The notes beneath the pieces are model-generated. The model was not told the origin of the DNA and did no database searches. It saw only the letters and a program-made list of their open reading frames with translations. Below are positions 43,783-53,500 of a DNA stretch of 55,755 nucleotides, piece by piece. Source of the stretch: JALOOE01 sp964423545. Its GTDB lineage: Bacteria > Chloroflexota > Anaerolineae > CG2-30-64-16. The position numbers and the translations under genes were made by a program. The stretch covers positions 1-55,755 of the forward strand of contig CAYRFV010000003.1 of assembly GCA_964423545.1 (NCBI GenBank), read 5' to 3'. The stretch's first letter is position 1. Each line of letters begins with the position of its first letter.

Positions 43783-45114
43783 ATGAGGCCGCTCCGCAAA
43801 TCGAACTGGCTGCTGATCGCGCTCATCGCCGGCGTCGTGGTGCTGACCCTCGCAGGTCTGGCGCTGTTAGGCGCCTATCTCTATCTGTCTCGACAGGCTG
43901 GAGCGCAGGTGGAGTGGATCAGCCCGCTGGAGAGCGTGCGGCCACAGGCGGTTGCGCCGGATCTGGCTGTGTTGTCCCTGGCGGGAGAAGCGGACGACCG
44001 GGTCATCCGGGCGGCGTTGGATGCGAATGAGATCGAGACGGCCTACGCCGGACTCGCGCACAGCGTGCTGCTGCCCGACAGCCTGCGCAGCGGGCATTGG
44101 CTGCTGGTGGCCGATCGCTACCTGGAAACTGAGCCCGAACGCGCTGCGGCGGCCGTGCGGGCGGCGCTCGACGTGGCTGCGCTCAGTCCCTACCTCGGCG
44201 ATATGCTCCGGGCGGATATCTCGCTGCAGGCGGCGTCACGCTTCGCCGACCTGCGCCGCGAGGCGGCCGCACGCCTCGCGCTGGAGCAAGCCGACGAGAT
44301 TGCGCGCCACAGCGTGATGCTGCTTCCGGCTCAGCGCCGCTCCATTCTTGAGCGTGTCGAAGCCGCGTACCGTTCCTTGGGAGATGTCGAGCTCGCGCAG
44401 ACGCTGCGCAGGCAGATGGAGGTGGCTGCGGCCGGTCCGGGCGTCAAGCTGGAGCCGTATTCGCCGATTCTGCCGGCGCTGCGCGGCGGGGTCAAACTGC
44501 CGGAGCCGGTGGTGGCGGCCATCGCTGATCGCCAGCAGGCCGCCGCGCGGCTGGCGGCGCGTTGGCTGAGCGCCGGGCCCAAGGGCCGCGAGGAGCTGCT
44601 CGGTGCATTGGGCCGGGCGCTGCTTGCCGAGGATGCGGCTCGTGCCGCGTTCTACGCAACCGCGGCGAACCTGGCCGACGCCGATCGCCTGACGTTGCTC
44701 CACGATCGCGTGGCCTGGCTCACCACGAAATACCGGGTGGCGCGCGGGGCGTTCGGTGCACCGTTGGTTCCGGAATGGACGGAGCAGGTCGACGCGATCC
44801 GCGAGGCTCTGATCACGGCCAACGCAGACCTGATCAATGGCTACGGACAGCAACTCGACACCCTGCTTCCGGCCGATGCGGCGCCGGCGCGGGTGGAATT
44901 GCTCCGGCAGGCCCTGCTCGCAACGCGCCTGGGGCTTTTCCCCGATCCGGGAGCTGAGCAGCCGCTGCGCGACCAATTGCTGGCGGCGTCGGCGGATCTG
45001 TGGACGCGACAGGGGGAAAGCGGGCTGCGCAATGTCGTGAGGGAAGCGCAGGGCTACCGCAACTATCTCCTTTTCGGCTCGGATGCAGGCCAGTCACCGG
45101 CGCGCCAGCCGTGA
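43783..45114 (+). CDS. Membrane-anchored helical-repeat protein, unknown
   Basis: 443 residues. One N-terminal membrane helix (about 8-34, NWLLIALIAGVVVLTLAGLA), then an all-helical domain with Ala/Leu/Arg-rich repeats (for example AAAAVRAALDVAALSPYLGD, FADLRREAAARLALEQADEI, LARQLAARWL-type segments). It resembles TPR/HEAT-like scaffolds, but I cannot assign a family. The C-terminus (YRNYLLFGSDAG) looks soluble. It has its own promoter and the next gene, SWIM, also has one, so it is probably monocistronic. Confidence 0.75.
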   Translation: MRPLRKSNWLLIALIAGVVVLTLAGLALLGAYLYLSRQAGAQVEWISPLESVRPQAVAPDLAVLSLAGEADDRVIRAALDANEIETAYAGLAHSVLLPDSLRSGHWLLVADRYLETEPERAAAAVRAALDVAALSPYLGDMLRADISLQAASRFADLRREAAARLALEQADEIARHSVMLLPAQRRSILERVEAAYRSLGDVELAQTLRRQMEVAAAGPGVKLEPYSPILPALRGGVKLPEPVVAAIADRQQAAARLAARWLSAGPKGREELLGALGRALLAEDAARAAFYATAANLADADRLTLLHDRVAWLTTKYRVARGAFGAPLVPEWTEQVDAIREALITANADLINGYGQQLDTLLPADAAPARVELLRQALLATRLGLFPDPGAEQPLRDQLLAASADLWTRQGESGLRNVVREAQGYRNYLLFGSDAGQSPARQP

Positions 45115-45167
45115 ACGCGAAGACGGCAGCGTAGAGCAATCGTAGAGGAGCTGCGTAGCGCCATCCA

Positions 45168-45196
45168 TTGACATTCGGCGCCAATCCGGCTATATA
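45168..45196 (+). promoter_or_regulatory. Strong sigma-70 promoter of the SWIM gene
   Basis: A consensus -35 TTGACA (45168-45173), a 17-nt spacer and -10 TATATA (45191-45196). The 11-bp repeat ggcgccaatcc sits in the spacer (45177-45187) and again at 45211-45221, close to the start site near 45203. Confidence 0.8.
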
Positions 45197-45221
45197 GGAA
45201 GTGGGGGATAGGCGCCAATCC
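45177..45221 (+). repeat. Operator-like direct repeat around the SWIM promoter -10
   Basis: ggcgccaatcc at 45177-45187 (between -35 and -10) and 45211-45221 (just after the start site). The placement would let a bound protein block RNA polymerase. The core ggcgcc is itself palindromic. Confidence 0.55.
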
Positions 45222-45245
45222 CAACATGCGCGAGGAGGCTTCCGT

Positions 45246-45494
45246 ATGGATTCGGCGATGATCGCCAAGATCAGTAAAGCGCGTGAGTACGCGCAGCAGC
45301 CGGAGCGAATCAGTTTCAAGAGTTTCGAGGTTGAGTTCCAAGGCAAACATCAGTCGTACAAGGTGGCCTACACGAATGGGATCTGGCAGTGCGAGTGCGA
45401 CTTTTTTGAGCAGCGGGGTGTGTGCAGCCACACCATGGCCATGGAGCGATTGCTCGGTGTGATGTTGAGCGCGCCGGAGCCGGCAACGGCCTGA
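45246..45494 (+). CDS. Small SWIM zinc-finger protein
   Basis: 82 residues from the ATG at 45246 (GAGGAGG upstream). The SWIM signature CxC-xn-CxH is clear: WQCECDFFEQRGVCSHTMAM, near residues 49-68. SWIM motifs bind zinc and mediate DNA or protein contacts. No other domain is present, so this is a minimal SWIM protein. It has a strong promoter with operator-like repeats. The LPG-synthase-TM gene follows after 125 nt and may be co-transcribed. Confidence 0.85.
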   Translation: MDSAMIAKISKAREYAQQPERISFKSFEVEFQGKHQSYKVAYTNGIWQCECDFFEQRGVCSHTMAMERLLGVMLSAPEPATA

Positions 45495-45619
45495 CGCAAC
45501 AGTAGTAAGGTTCTGTGTGCATGGGCGGGTCTACCTGATCCGCCTCCGGCCAGGGAACGCGGAGGCGATCAGGCGTCGACCCGCCTGCTGTTATTTGACG
45601 GGAGCGCGCGGAGGCGCAT

Positions 45620-46639
45620 GTGAAGAATCGGTGGCAGATCATCCTGGGAGTGCTGGTCAGCCTGTTCTTTGTCTGGCTGGCGGTGCAGGGGCTACACCTG
45701 CAGGAGATGATGTTCTACTTGCGCACGGCCAACTACGTCTGGCTGTTGCCGGGCATTGCCGTCTATTTCCTGGCAGTGGTGGCGCGCACCTGGCGCTGGC
45801 ACTACCTCCTCCGTCCTGTCAAGGCGATCCCGGTGCGCAGGCTCTTTCCCATCGTCTGTATCGGCTACTTCGGCAACAATGTCTTTCCCGCGCGACTGGG
45901 CGAGCTCCTGCGTGCGTATGTGCTCCGCAAAGACGAGCAGGTGCCGATGACGACCTCATTGGCGCCGATCATCATCGAGCGGGTGTTCGACGGTCTGGTG
46001 ATGCTGCTGTTCGTCTTTTTCGCTCTGCCCTTCGTCGGCGCCGATCGCATTCCGAACTTCTACCGAGGCGTCGTTGTAGGCGCCAGCCTCCTCTTCTTCG
46101 GCGCTCTCGTAGTGTTCCTGTGGGCGGCGATCAGCCCACGACGGACGGATGCGCTCTATCGCTTCTTTGCGGAGCGCTTTCTGCCGGCCCGGCTTCGCCC
46201 GCCCGTCGAAGGCTTCTACAGGCGTTTCATGGCCGGGCTGGCCTTCTTGCGCAGCGGCCGCGATGTCCTGATGGTCTTCGTGACCTCGATCGTGATCTGG
46301 CTCTTGGAGACGGTCAAGTATTGGTTCGTGATGCATGCTTTTGTGTTCTCTGTGCCCTTCGTTGGGCTGATGCTGATGAACGGCGTGGTCAATCTGACGA
46401 CGACGCTGCCGTCAGCGCCGGGCTATATCGGCACGTTCGAGGTGGGCGCGCGGGTGCTCGAAGCGCTCGGAGTGCCCTACAGTCTGGCTTTCGGGTATAC
46501 TGTGGTGCTGCATGCCGCGCTCTGGTTCCCGATCACGCTGCTCGGCGGCTATTACATGCTGCGTGCAGGGATCAGGTGGCGCGACGCGGCGGCAATCAAG
46601 CAGGATGAGGGGATGATGAGCGAAGGGAGCAGCGCGTGA
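45620..46639 (+). CDS. LPG synthase TM-region family membrane protein (UPF0104)
   Basis: 339 residues with about eight membrane helices. The family motifs of LPG_synthase_TM / AglD-like proteins are present: GYFGNNVFPARLGELLRAYV and a helix with ERVFDGLVML, then FTTTLPSAPGYIGTFE-like NLTTTLPSAPGYIGTFEVGA. Members include flippase-like parts of MprF and glycolipid transfer proteins; this one lacks the MprF transferase domain. A role in moving a lipid-linked product across the membrane is likely. The next gene starts inside its last codons (GTG at 46636). Confidence 0.9.
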   Translation: MKNRWQIILGVLVSLFFVWLAVQGLHLQEMMFYLRTANYVWLLPGIAVYFLAVVARTWRWHYLLRPVKAIPVRRLFPIVCIGYFGNNVFPARLGELLRAYVLRKDEQVPMTTSLAPIIIERVFDGLVMLLFVFFALPFVGADRIPNFYRGVVVGASLLFFGALVVFLWAAISPRRTDALYRFFAERFLPARLRPPVEGFYRRFMAGLAFLRSGRDVLMVFVTSIVIWLLETVKYWFVMHAFVFSVPFVGLMLMNGVVNLTTTLPSAPGYIGTFEVGARVLEALGVPYSLAFGYTVVLHAALWFPITLLGGYYMLRAGIRWRDAAAIKQDEGMMSEGSSA

Positions 46640-47964
46640 CTGGGCAGAAGGGTGCGATCAGGAAGACGACTCTGGACAACGGCTTGACCGTGGTGCTGCG
46701 TGAGATGCACCACGCGCCAGTCGCCAGTTTCTGGATCTGGTACCGGGTGGGCAGTCGCAACGAGCATGCCGGGATCACCGGCATCTCGCACTGGGTGGAG
46801 CACATGCTCTTCAAAGGCACGCCCACCTACCCGCAAGGCGAATTCGATAAGGCCGTGGCCCGCGAGGGCGGCATGTTCAACGGCATGACCTGGATCGATT
46901 TCACGACCTACTTCGAGACGTTGCCGTCCGCTCGCATCGATCTGGCGCTGCGAGTCGAGGCCGATCGCATGGTCAACGCTATTTTCGATCCGGCCGAGAC
47001 CGAACTGGAGCGCACGGTCATCATCTCGGAGCGGCAGGGCAACGAGAACGACCCGGGCTTTCTGCTGAGCGAGGCGCTGCAGGCCGCAGCGTTTCAGGCG
47101 CACTCCTATCATCATTCGGTGATCGGCTGGCAGTGCGACCTCGAAGCGATGACGCGCGACCAGCTCTATTCGCACTATCGGACGTTCTACGCGCCGAACA
47201 ACGCCATCGTTGCGGTCGCAGGCGATTTCGAGACGGACGCGATGTTGTCGCGCATCGAGGCGCTGTTCGGCCCCGTGCCCCACGGCCCGGCGCTGCCGCC
47301 CTTCGCGGTGCAGGAGCCGGTGCAGCGCGGCGAGCGCCGCGTCACCGTCGAAGGGCCGGGCTCGACTGCCTATCTCGAGGTCGGCTACCGGGCGCCGCGC
47401 GCCACAGATCCCGACTTCTATCCGATGGTGGTGCTCGATACGATCCTGGGCGGCGCCAAAGGCATGTCGCTGATGGGCGGTCGCACCGCCAACCGCAGCT
47501 CGCGGCTCTACAAGGCGCTGGTCGAGACGGAGCTGGCTGCGGACGCCGACTGCGCGATGACTTCCACCATCGACCCATACCTTCTCAGCCTATCGGCCAC
47601 GGTGCGTCACGGTCACACCCTCGATGAGGTCGAGTCCGCGCTCTTCTCCGAGGTCGACCGGGTGTTGGCCGAGCCCGTCACGCAGGGGGAGCTGGACAAG
47701 GCGATCAAACAGACGCGGGCGCAGTTCGCCTATTCGAGCGAGAGCGTCACCGACCAGGGCTACTGGCTCGGCTTCAGCGAGATCCTGGCGGAAGTGGGCT
47801 GGTTCGGCAGCTTTCTGGACCGGCTGTCTGCGGTCACGGTGGCCGATGTGCAGCGAGTGGCGCAGGCGTATCTCCAACCCAAGCTGCGCACGGTCGGCCG
47901 CTATGTGCCGACCGGCGACGACGGCGCCGCGCCTGACGGCGCAGGGGAGGCGGACGGTGAATAG
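46636..47964 (+). CDS. M16-family metallopeptidase, active subunit
   Basis: 442 residues from a GTG at 46636 that overlaps the previous stop. The inverted zinc motif HxxEH is intact: HWVEH (residues 52-56), with the downstream Glu region SERQGNENDPGF. Two M16 halves of about 220 residues are recognisable (HGPALPPFAVQEPVQRGERR links them). The family processes peptides in the cytoplasm or envelope; this protein lacks an obvious signal peptide. It forms a gene pair with the inactive homologue directly downstream (start 8 nt inside this gene), as in alpha/beta heterodimers. Confidence 0.93.
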   Translation: MTGQKGAIRKTTLDNGLTVVLREMHHAPVASFWIWYRVGSRNEHAGITGISHWVEHMLFKGTPTYPQGEFDKAVAREGGMFNGMTWIDFTTYFETLPSARIDLALRVEADRMVNAIFDPAETELERTVIISERQGNENDPGFLLSEALQAAAFQAHSYHHSVIGWQCDLEAMTRDQLYSHYRTFYAPNNAIVAVAGDFETDAMLSRIEALFGPVPHGPALPPFAVQEPVQRGERRVTVEGPGSTAYLEVGYRAPRATDPDFYPMVVLDTILGGAKGMSLMGGRTANRSSRLYKALVETELAADADCAMTSTIDPYLLSLSATVRHGHTLDEVESALFSEVDRVLAEPVTQGELDKAIKQTRAQFAYSSESVTDQGYWLGFSEILAEVGWFGSFLDRLSAVTVADVQRVAQAYLQPKLRTVGRYVPTGDDGAAPDGAGEADGE

Positions 47965-49324
47965 CGGATTGCAACAAGTGCTGCATCGGGCAGCGGGAGG
48001 AGACCGGCGCACCGGCGCACCGGAAGGGCGCGGGCGCGCGCTGCGTCCCCTGCTCTCGGCCTCCGGCTCGGCTCTTCCCGGCCCCCAAGACGTGCTGCGC
48101 ACCACCCTGCCCAACGGCATCACCGTGCTGGCGCGCGAGAACTGGAGCGCGCCGTCGATCGTGCTGGAAGGCTATCTTCAGGTGGGCAACCTGGATGAGC
48201 CGGCGGACCTCACCGGACTGGCCTCGTACACATCGAGCCTGTTGAGCCGCGGCACCCATCGCCGCTCCTTCACCGAGATCAGTGAGACGGTGGAGGCGGT
48301 CGGAGCGTCCATCGGCTTCGGCGCGGACCGGTACACCACAAGCTTTTCGACGAAGTCGCTGGCCGAGGATCTCGATCTGGTGCTCGATGTGTTGTCCGAT
48401 GAGCTGCGGCGCCCCGCCTTCCCGGTCGACCACATCGAGAAAGTGCGCGGCCTGCGCATGACCGCCATCGCCGAGCGCGAGAACGATACGCGCCAGATGG
48501 CCAGCATGGCTTTTCGCGAGCTGGCCTATGGCGACCACCCGTTGGGTCGCAACCTGCTGGGTACGCGCCAGACGAACGCCGCGATCCGGCGGGACGCCCT
48601 GGTCGAGTTCTACGAGACGTTCTACCGGCCCCAGGGGATGGTGATCGCCGTAGTAGGCGCCATTCCGGCGGATGAGGCGGTCGCGAGGGTGACGGCCGCC
48701 TTCGGCGACTGGGGGGGCGACCGCCCGGCCCGCGCTGCGCTGCCGTCGATTCCGCCTCTCGAAGGCGTGCGCGAACGCCGGGTGTCGATGCCCGAAAAAA
48801 GCCAGTCGGACATCATCATGGGGTGGCCTGCGATGCGCCGGCTCGACCCCGATTTCGACAAGGCCCGGCTGGCGAACACCGTGCTCGGGGTGTTCGGCAT
48901 GATGGGCCGCCTGGGCACGAATGTGCGCGAGCGCCAGGGAATGGCGTACTACGCTTACAGCCAGCTTGCGGCCAACCGGCAGAGTGGGATGTGGCTGGCG
49001 ATCGCCGGCGTCAACCCGGCCAACGTCGAGCGGGCCATCGGCTCGATGCTGGACGAGGTGCACCGGCTCGCTGACGAGCGGACGCCGGAAGATGAGCTGG
49101 CCGACTGCAAGCGCTACTTGACCGGCTCGTTGCCGCTGCAACTGGAGACGAACGACGGCGTCGCCAGCATCCTGGTCGATATCGAGTGGCACGGCCTGGG
49201 ACTCGATTACGTCCAGCGCTACACCGGCATTATCGAGGGCCTGACGGCTGACGACGTGCAGCAAGCGGCGCAGAAGTACCTGGGGACCGGCAGGTATGTC
49301 CTGGCCGTGGCGGGGCCCGGATAA
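47957..49324 (+). CDS. M16-family homologue, inactive partner subunit
   Basis: 455 residues from a GTG at 47957, which overlaps the preceding gene by 8 nt and begins VNSGLQQVLHRAAGG. The M16 fold is clear (LPNGITVLARENWSAPSIVL; ERQGMAYYAYSQLAANRQSG, the glycine-loop/substrate-binding region). The HxxEH position reads ASYTSSLLSRG, so no zinc site remains. It therefore probably forms the non-catalytic half of a heterodimer with the upstream protein, as in alpha/beta mitochondrial-processing-type pairs. The open frame extends upstream to 47624 but that part only shadows the other gene. Confidence 0.92.
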   Translation: MNSGLQQVLHRAAGGDRRTGAPEGRGRALRPLLSASGSALPGPQDVLRTTLPNGITVLARENWSAPSIVLEGYLQVGNLDEPADLTGLASYTSSLLSRGTHRRSFTEISETVEAVGASIGFGADRYTTSFSTKSLAEDLDLVLDVLSDELRRPAFPVDHIEKVRGLRMTAIAERENDTRQMASMAFRELAYGDHPLGRNLLGTRQTNAAIRRDALVEFYETFYRPQGMVIAVVGAIPADEAVARVTAAFGDWGGDRPARAALPSIPPLEGVRERRVSMPEKSQSDIIMGWPAMRRLDPDFDKARLANTVLGVFGMMGRLGTNVRERQGMAYYAYSQLAANRQSGMWLAIAGVNPANVERAIGSMLDEVHRLADERTPEDELADCKRYLTGSLPLQLETNDGVASILVDIEWHGLGLDYVQRYTGIIEGLTADDVQQAAQKYLGTGRYVLAVAGPG

Positions 49325-49363
49325 GGTTCGGCTTCGCACTCGCGAAGGTCGACGGACAGTGAC

Positions 49364-49759
49364 GTGAGCCTGGCCGTGACGGAAGAGGATCCTATCCGCA
49401 ATCTCTCGGTCGGCGTCGATCTGGTTGAAGTGCGCCGCGTGGCGTTGATCGCCACGCGCTACGGCGAGCGGTTCAGTCGTCGCGTCTTCACCGAGCGTGA
49501 GCTGGCCGATTGCGCCGGCCGTGCCGAGTCGTTAGCGGCGCGCTGGGCGGCCAAAGAGGCGGTGGCGAAGGCGCTCGGTACAGGCTTCGGACCGGTCGGC
49601 TGGCGCGAGATCGAGGTGGCGCTGGACGGGGCCGGCTGTCCCCAGGTGCATCTGTATGGGCGGGCAGCCGGGCTGGCCCAGGCGCGCGGCCTGACGTGCT
49701 GGGCGCTGAGCCTATCCCATGACGGCGGGATGGCGATCGCCTTCGTGGTGGCCATGTGA
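49364..49759 (+). CDS. acpS: Holo-[acyl-carrier-protein] synthase
   Basis: 131 residues from a GTG at 49364. The two AcpS signatures are present: SVGVDLVEVRRV with the Mg-binding Asp, and the WAAKEAVAKALG motif with Glu and Lys. It transfers 4'-phosphopantetheine from CoA to acyl carrier protein. It lies 39 nt after the inactive M16 gene, same direction, and probably shares its transcript. Length and motif spacing are normal for the family. Confidence 0.95.
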   Translation: MSLAVTEEDPIRNLSVGVDLVEVRRVALIATRYGERFSRRVFTERELADCAGRAESLAARWAAKEAVAKALGTGFGPVGWREIEVALDGAGCPQVHLYGRAAGLAQARGLTCWALSLSHDGGMAIAFVVAM

Positions 49760-50119
49760 CGGAGCTTCGAGGCCTGGAACGGCGGCCGTTTGTCGGGGTC
49801 GCGATACGCTCCATCGGCCGCAAGGTCTTGACGCCAGCAGAGGCGCCCATCGCTATCGTGCCGCTCATCGCCGACGATGCGTCGTTCGAGTGGGCAAGAC
49901 AGCCAGCCGCTTCAGCGATTCAGCCAGCGGGCGCGCGGGGGGATCATGCGGTTGCCTTCCCCGCAGGAGCTTGGAGCAATGAGCCGCGTCGCCGGGCGCA
50001 GCCGGCGCATGAGCGCAGGAATGGATGACCAGCGACGCGACGGCGCGGGAAACAAGCCGCACGCGCCGCGTGCGGCTTGGTGTCAGATGGCGCCGGCCTG
50101 GCTCACCGGCACGCCTTCC
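49760..50119. other. Intergenic region between convergent genes
   Basis: 360 nt with no confident gene. A plus-strand open frame from a GTG at 49756 (MTELRGLERRPFVGVAIR..., 90 codons) has no recognisable family and may be noise. The hairpin at 50054-50078 is the only clear structure. Confidence 0.6.
50054..50078. terminator. 11-bp hairpin between convergent genes
   Basis: aagccgcacgc (50054-50064) pairs with gcgtgcggctt (50068-50078) around a 3-nt loop. It could end both the acpS transcript and the 50120 transcript; no strong T-run is present on either side. Confidence 0.55.
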
Positions 50120-50425
50120 CTATTCGCCTTCGCCTACCGGTTCGCCCGACGTGCCCAGGAAGCCGCGTCCTTGTGCAAAGTAGACGTTGATCGGTTTCTC
50201 ATGGCGGAGAACGTCGAGGACGCCCTGGAACATAGCCGACGGGAGATGCATCTTGATGATCCCGCCGTCGTTTGCGTCCGGCTCAAAGAACATGCCGGGG
50301 TCGTTGAACCGTAGCCAGGCCAGGGTGTTGCCCGCCGCATCGCTTAACTGGATCTGCGCGCGGTTGGTCTGGTAACCGTCTGGCCCACCATAGAACAGAA
50401 CGCTGTAACTTGAGACTGCGGGCAT
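50120..50425 (-). CDS. Small hypothetical protein
   Basis: 101 residues from the ATG at 50425 (MPAVSSYSVLFYGG), with GAAGGTG placed correctly upstream; an in-frame ATG six codons earlier is less likely. The sequence is beta-rich with conserved-looking segments (AQIQLSDAAGNTLAWLRFND, GIIKMHLPSAMFQGVLDVLR, NVYFAQGRGFLGTSGEPVGE). No signal peptide or membrane helix. No family recognised by eye. It stands alone between AcpS (convergent) and the A2M gene (same strand, 100 nt away). Confidence 0.75.
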   Translation of the reverse strand: MPAVSSYSVLFYGGPDGYQTNRAQIQLSDAAGNTLAWLRFNDPGMFFEPDANDGGIIKMHLPSAMFQGVLDVLRHEKPINVYFAQGRGFLGTSGEPVGEGE

Positions 50426-50507
50426 CGGATCACCTTCTTTCATCGAAATCCACGCTGCGAGTATAGCATCGCGGCGCCTGCCGCGTCAACTCGCCCCGGC
50501 GACGCGA

Positions 50508-50528
50508 ACCCGCTCTGGGAGAACGGGT
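50508..50528 (-). terminator. Hairpin after the alpha-2-macroglobulin gene
   Basis: acccgctct and agaacgggt pair (one internal mismatch) around ggg, 15 nt past the stop at 50543. It probably marks the 3' end of that transcript. Confidence 0.45.
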
Positions 50529-50542
50529 CCGCGCCGCTGCAC

Positions 50543-53500
50543 TCACGGTGTGATCGTGAAGGTCGCGCCGGCCCCGCGGTCCCATACCTCCGGGTGATAC
50601 ATCTGGTAGGCCGTCGGAGGCAGCGTCAGGAACTCGCCCGGCAGGCTGGCCCGCACCTGGTAGCGGAACTCGTAGCTGCCCGGCTCCAGCCAGGTGGCGA
50701 AGAGCGCGGTCTTTTCATCCCGCAGATCGACATGGGTCGGCGTCCACCACCAGTTCCAGCGCCAGTCCTTCGCGGCGGCCTGCCCCGGCGCGCCCGGCCG
50801 CACCTGCTGCACCTCGGGCCCCTGGGCAGTGGTCGAGGTGGTGCGCAGGCTCGTGTCGATGGCCTCCGCACCCGCAGGCAGCGGGTCTTCCACGATCAGG
50901 TAGTAGAGCTGCTGCGGTGCGACGATGCTCAGCCGTACGTCAATCACGTCGCCGACTTTCGCGGCCGTGACCGGCGGGCACTCCGGTGCGGCGGCTGGCC
51001 TGCCGCTCCTCTTGTCGCCCGGCGCGGCCGTCGTCGAGGCCGCGGGCAGTCCGCAGTCCGCCAGACGATACTCCCGGCTGACGACTACCCCGCGGTTCAG
51101 CGGCTGAACCTGCGCCACCGGCTCGTAGCTGTTGAGGTGCGCCGTGTAGTAGAGCTGCCCCTTCCCGGTCTGGCCCGGAGCCTGGCCGCGCTGGATCACC
51201 AGCGCGTGGGTCTGGTCGGCCAGCAGGGTGGCGACATCGGCCCGCAGCGTCGTGACCGTCCCGACCGTCGCGGGCGTCACCTGGCCCTGGCCCAGCGCCG
51301 CGTCGTTGAGCAGGCCGCGCCAGGTGTAATCCCCTTCGAGCTCGCCCGCGACGGCCATCCAGTCGGTCAATCCCATGATCGCCCAGGCGCTCTCCTGCGT
51401 CGTCTCCCAGTGATCGGCCTGCCGTGCGCCCATCAGCCAGCGGACGGCATTCGGCGCCAGGCTGTGCTTCGGGTCGAGCCGCGCCAGCGCGGCGACGATG
51501 ATGGCGGTGGTGCGGGTGTCGGTGTTCATGTTGCGGGAGTCGAGCCAGGCCTCCTCCCAATGGGTCGCGGTCCCGCTGGTGACCGCCCGGCTCGTGATGT
51601 CGGCCAGCAGCGTCTGGATGCGCGGCTTGCTCGCCGCATCGTCGATCAGGCCGAGCGTCAGCGCGAGGATCGCCTTGCCGTAGAGGCTCAGCGCCTCCCG
51701 CCGCTCGTAGAGCGCGCCGGCCCGGTTCGGCTCGGCCGCGCCCGCCTCGGCCATCGCATGGAGGATGAGCGCCTGCCGGTTGAGCTCCCACGGCTTCAGG
51801 CCGGCCGGCGCCTCGACCCGGCCCTTCAGGTAGCGGACGCCGCGCTCGAGTGCGGACGGATCGACCGTGAAGCCGGCCCGTCGGGCCCTGGCCATCCCGA
51901 GCACCACGTAGCTGCTGACGGTGGGATCGCTGGCGTCTTTGGCCCACCAGCCCCATCCGCCGTCGATGTGCTGCCCGGCGTACAGCCGCTGTAGCCCCAC
52001 GCCGACCTGCTGTGCGAGCGGCGTCGCCAGCTCAGGCCGGGTCAGCCCCAGCGTCCGGAGCGCCTGGAAGGTGACGACGTTCGGCAGGAAGCGGCTCACC
52101 GTCTGTTCGGTGCATTCGTAGGGATAGTGTTCCAGGAAGTCCAAGGCGCCGAGCATCCCGGCCGCCAGGCTCGGCTCCAGTCTCACCACCAGCTCCCCGC
52201 GCGTCGGATCCGCGTTCGGCGGCAGGCGGAACAGCTCCAGGCGGCTTTCGTTCGGCCCCACTTGGCCGCTGGAACCGGCCACGGACGGCGTGCTGTAGCG
52301 ATGGACCGGCAGGACCACCTCGACCGCGTCCGACAGCCGGCCGCCGGCCGCGGACTGCTTTTCGCCGGCCGCCGACATCAACACCTTGACCTGATCGGCC
52401 GCGGTCTGCGCCGTGACCGGCCAGCCCACCTTGGCCGTGTCGCCGGCCTTGAGGATCACCGTGCGCTGCGCGGCCGCGGCCACCTCCAGCCCCTCCGCCT
52501 TCAGTCTGACATCGACCTTCACCTCGTCCTGCGTGTTGTTGTGCACGATGGCCGCGATCTCGGCCCGGTCTCCCTCGACGAAGAAGCGCGGCAGGATCGG
52601 GCGCAGCAGCAGCGCCTTGGTCGCGATCACGTCCGCCCTGGCCTGGCCCACCTGCGTCCTGGCCGTGATCGCGCGCGCATCCATCGTCCAGGTGGTCAGG
52701 TTGTCGGGCAGCGCCAGCTCGACCTCGGCCCTGCCGTCAGGACCGGTCTTGACCGCAGCGTTCCAGTAGGCGGTGTCGGGGAACTCGCGGCGGACGGTGA
52801 GATCGCCGCCATCGCCGCCTCCGCCTCCGCCGCCCTTCCCGCCCTCGGCGAGCTGCGCCACCAGGCGGTCGACGTTGATCACGAGGGTCGCGGCGGTGGT
52901 CACTCCCAGCCCGCGCTCCCGGTAGAAGCGATCCATCATCGAACCGGCGAAGTCGCCCGCCAGCGCCAGCACCGCCTTGTCCACCAGCGCCAGCGACGTC
53001 TCGGCCGAGACCGGCTTGCCGGCCGCGTCCAGGGTCTGCACCTCCCAGGTCATCTTCTCGCGCGGGCCGACGCGCAGGGTCTCAGTGGCTGCTGCGGACG
53101 CGGAGACCGGCGCAACCTGGCGTGGGGTCAGCACCACCTGCAGCGCCTTGTCTGCCACCGACACCTTCAGCGGCGCCAGGCCCATGCGGAAGGACGCCGC
53201 GGGCGAGGCGGCATCCATCCCCTTGACCAGGATCAAGGAGGCGTACACGTCCGGCGCATAGGCCTCCAGGATCGGGAGGGAGATCACCTGGCTGTTGCGC
53301 TCGATGTCGATCACCTCGTGGCTGAGGATGCCGCCGCGCTCGATCGAGAGCAGCGCCTTGACCGGCGTCTGGTACGGGCTGGCAGCCAGGAGCCGCGCTG
53401 TATCGCCTACCGCGTATTCCTTCCTGTCCGCGACCAACTGGATGCGATCGTTGTTCTCCTGCCGCCACGCCACATAGTCCGGGCCGCTCACCCACGCATA

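Noticed and set aside
49756..50028. 90-residue open frame after acpS
   Set aside because: It starts at a GTG inside the acpS end, has no family features and no supporting context, so I left it as intergenic.
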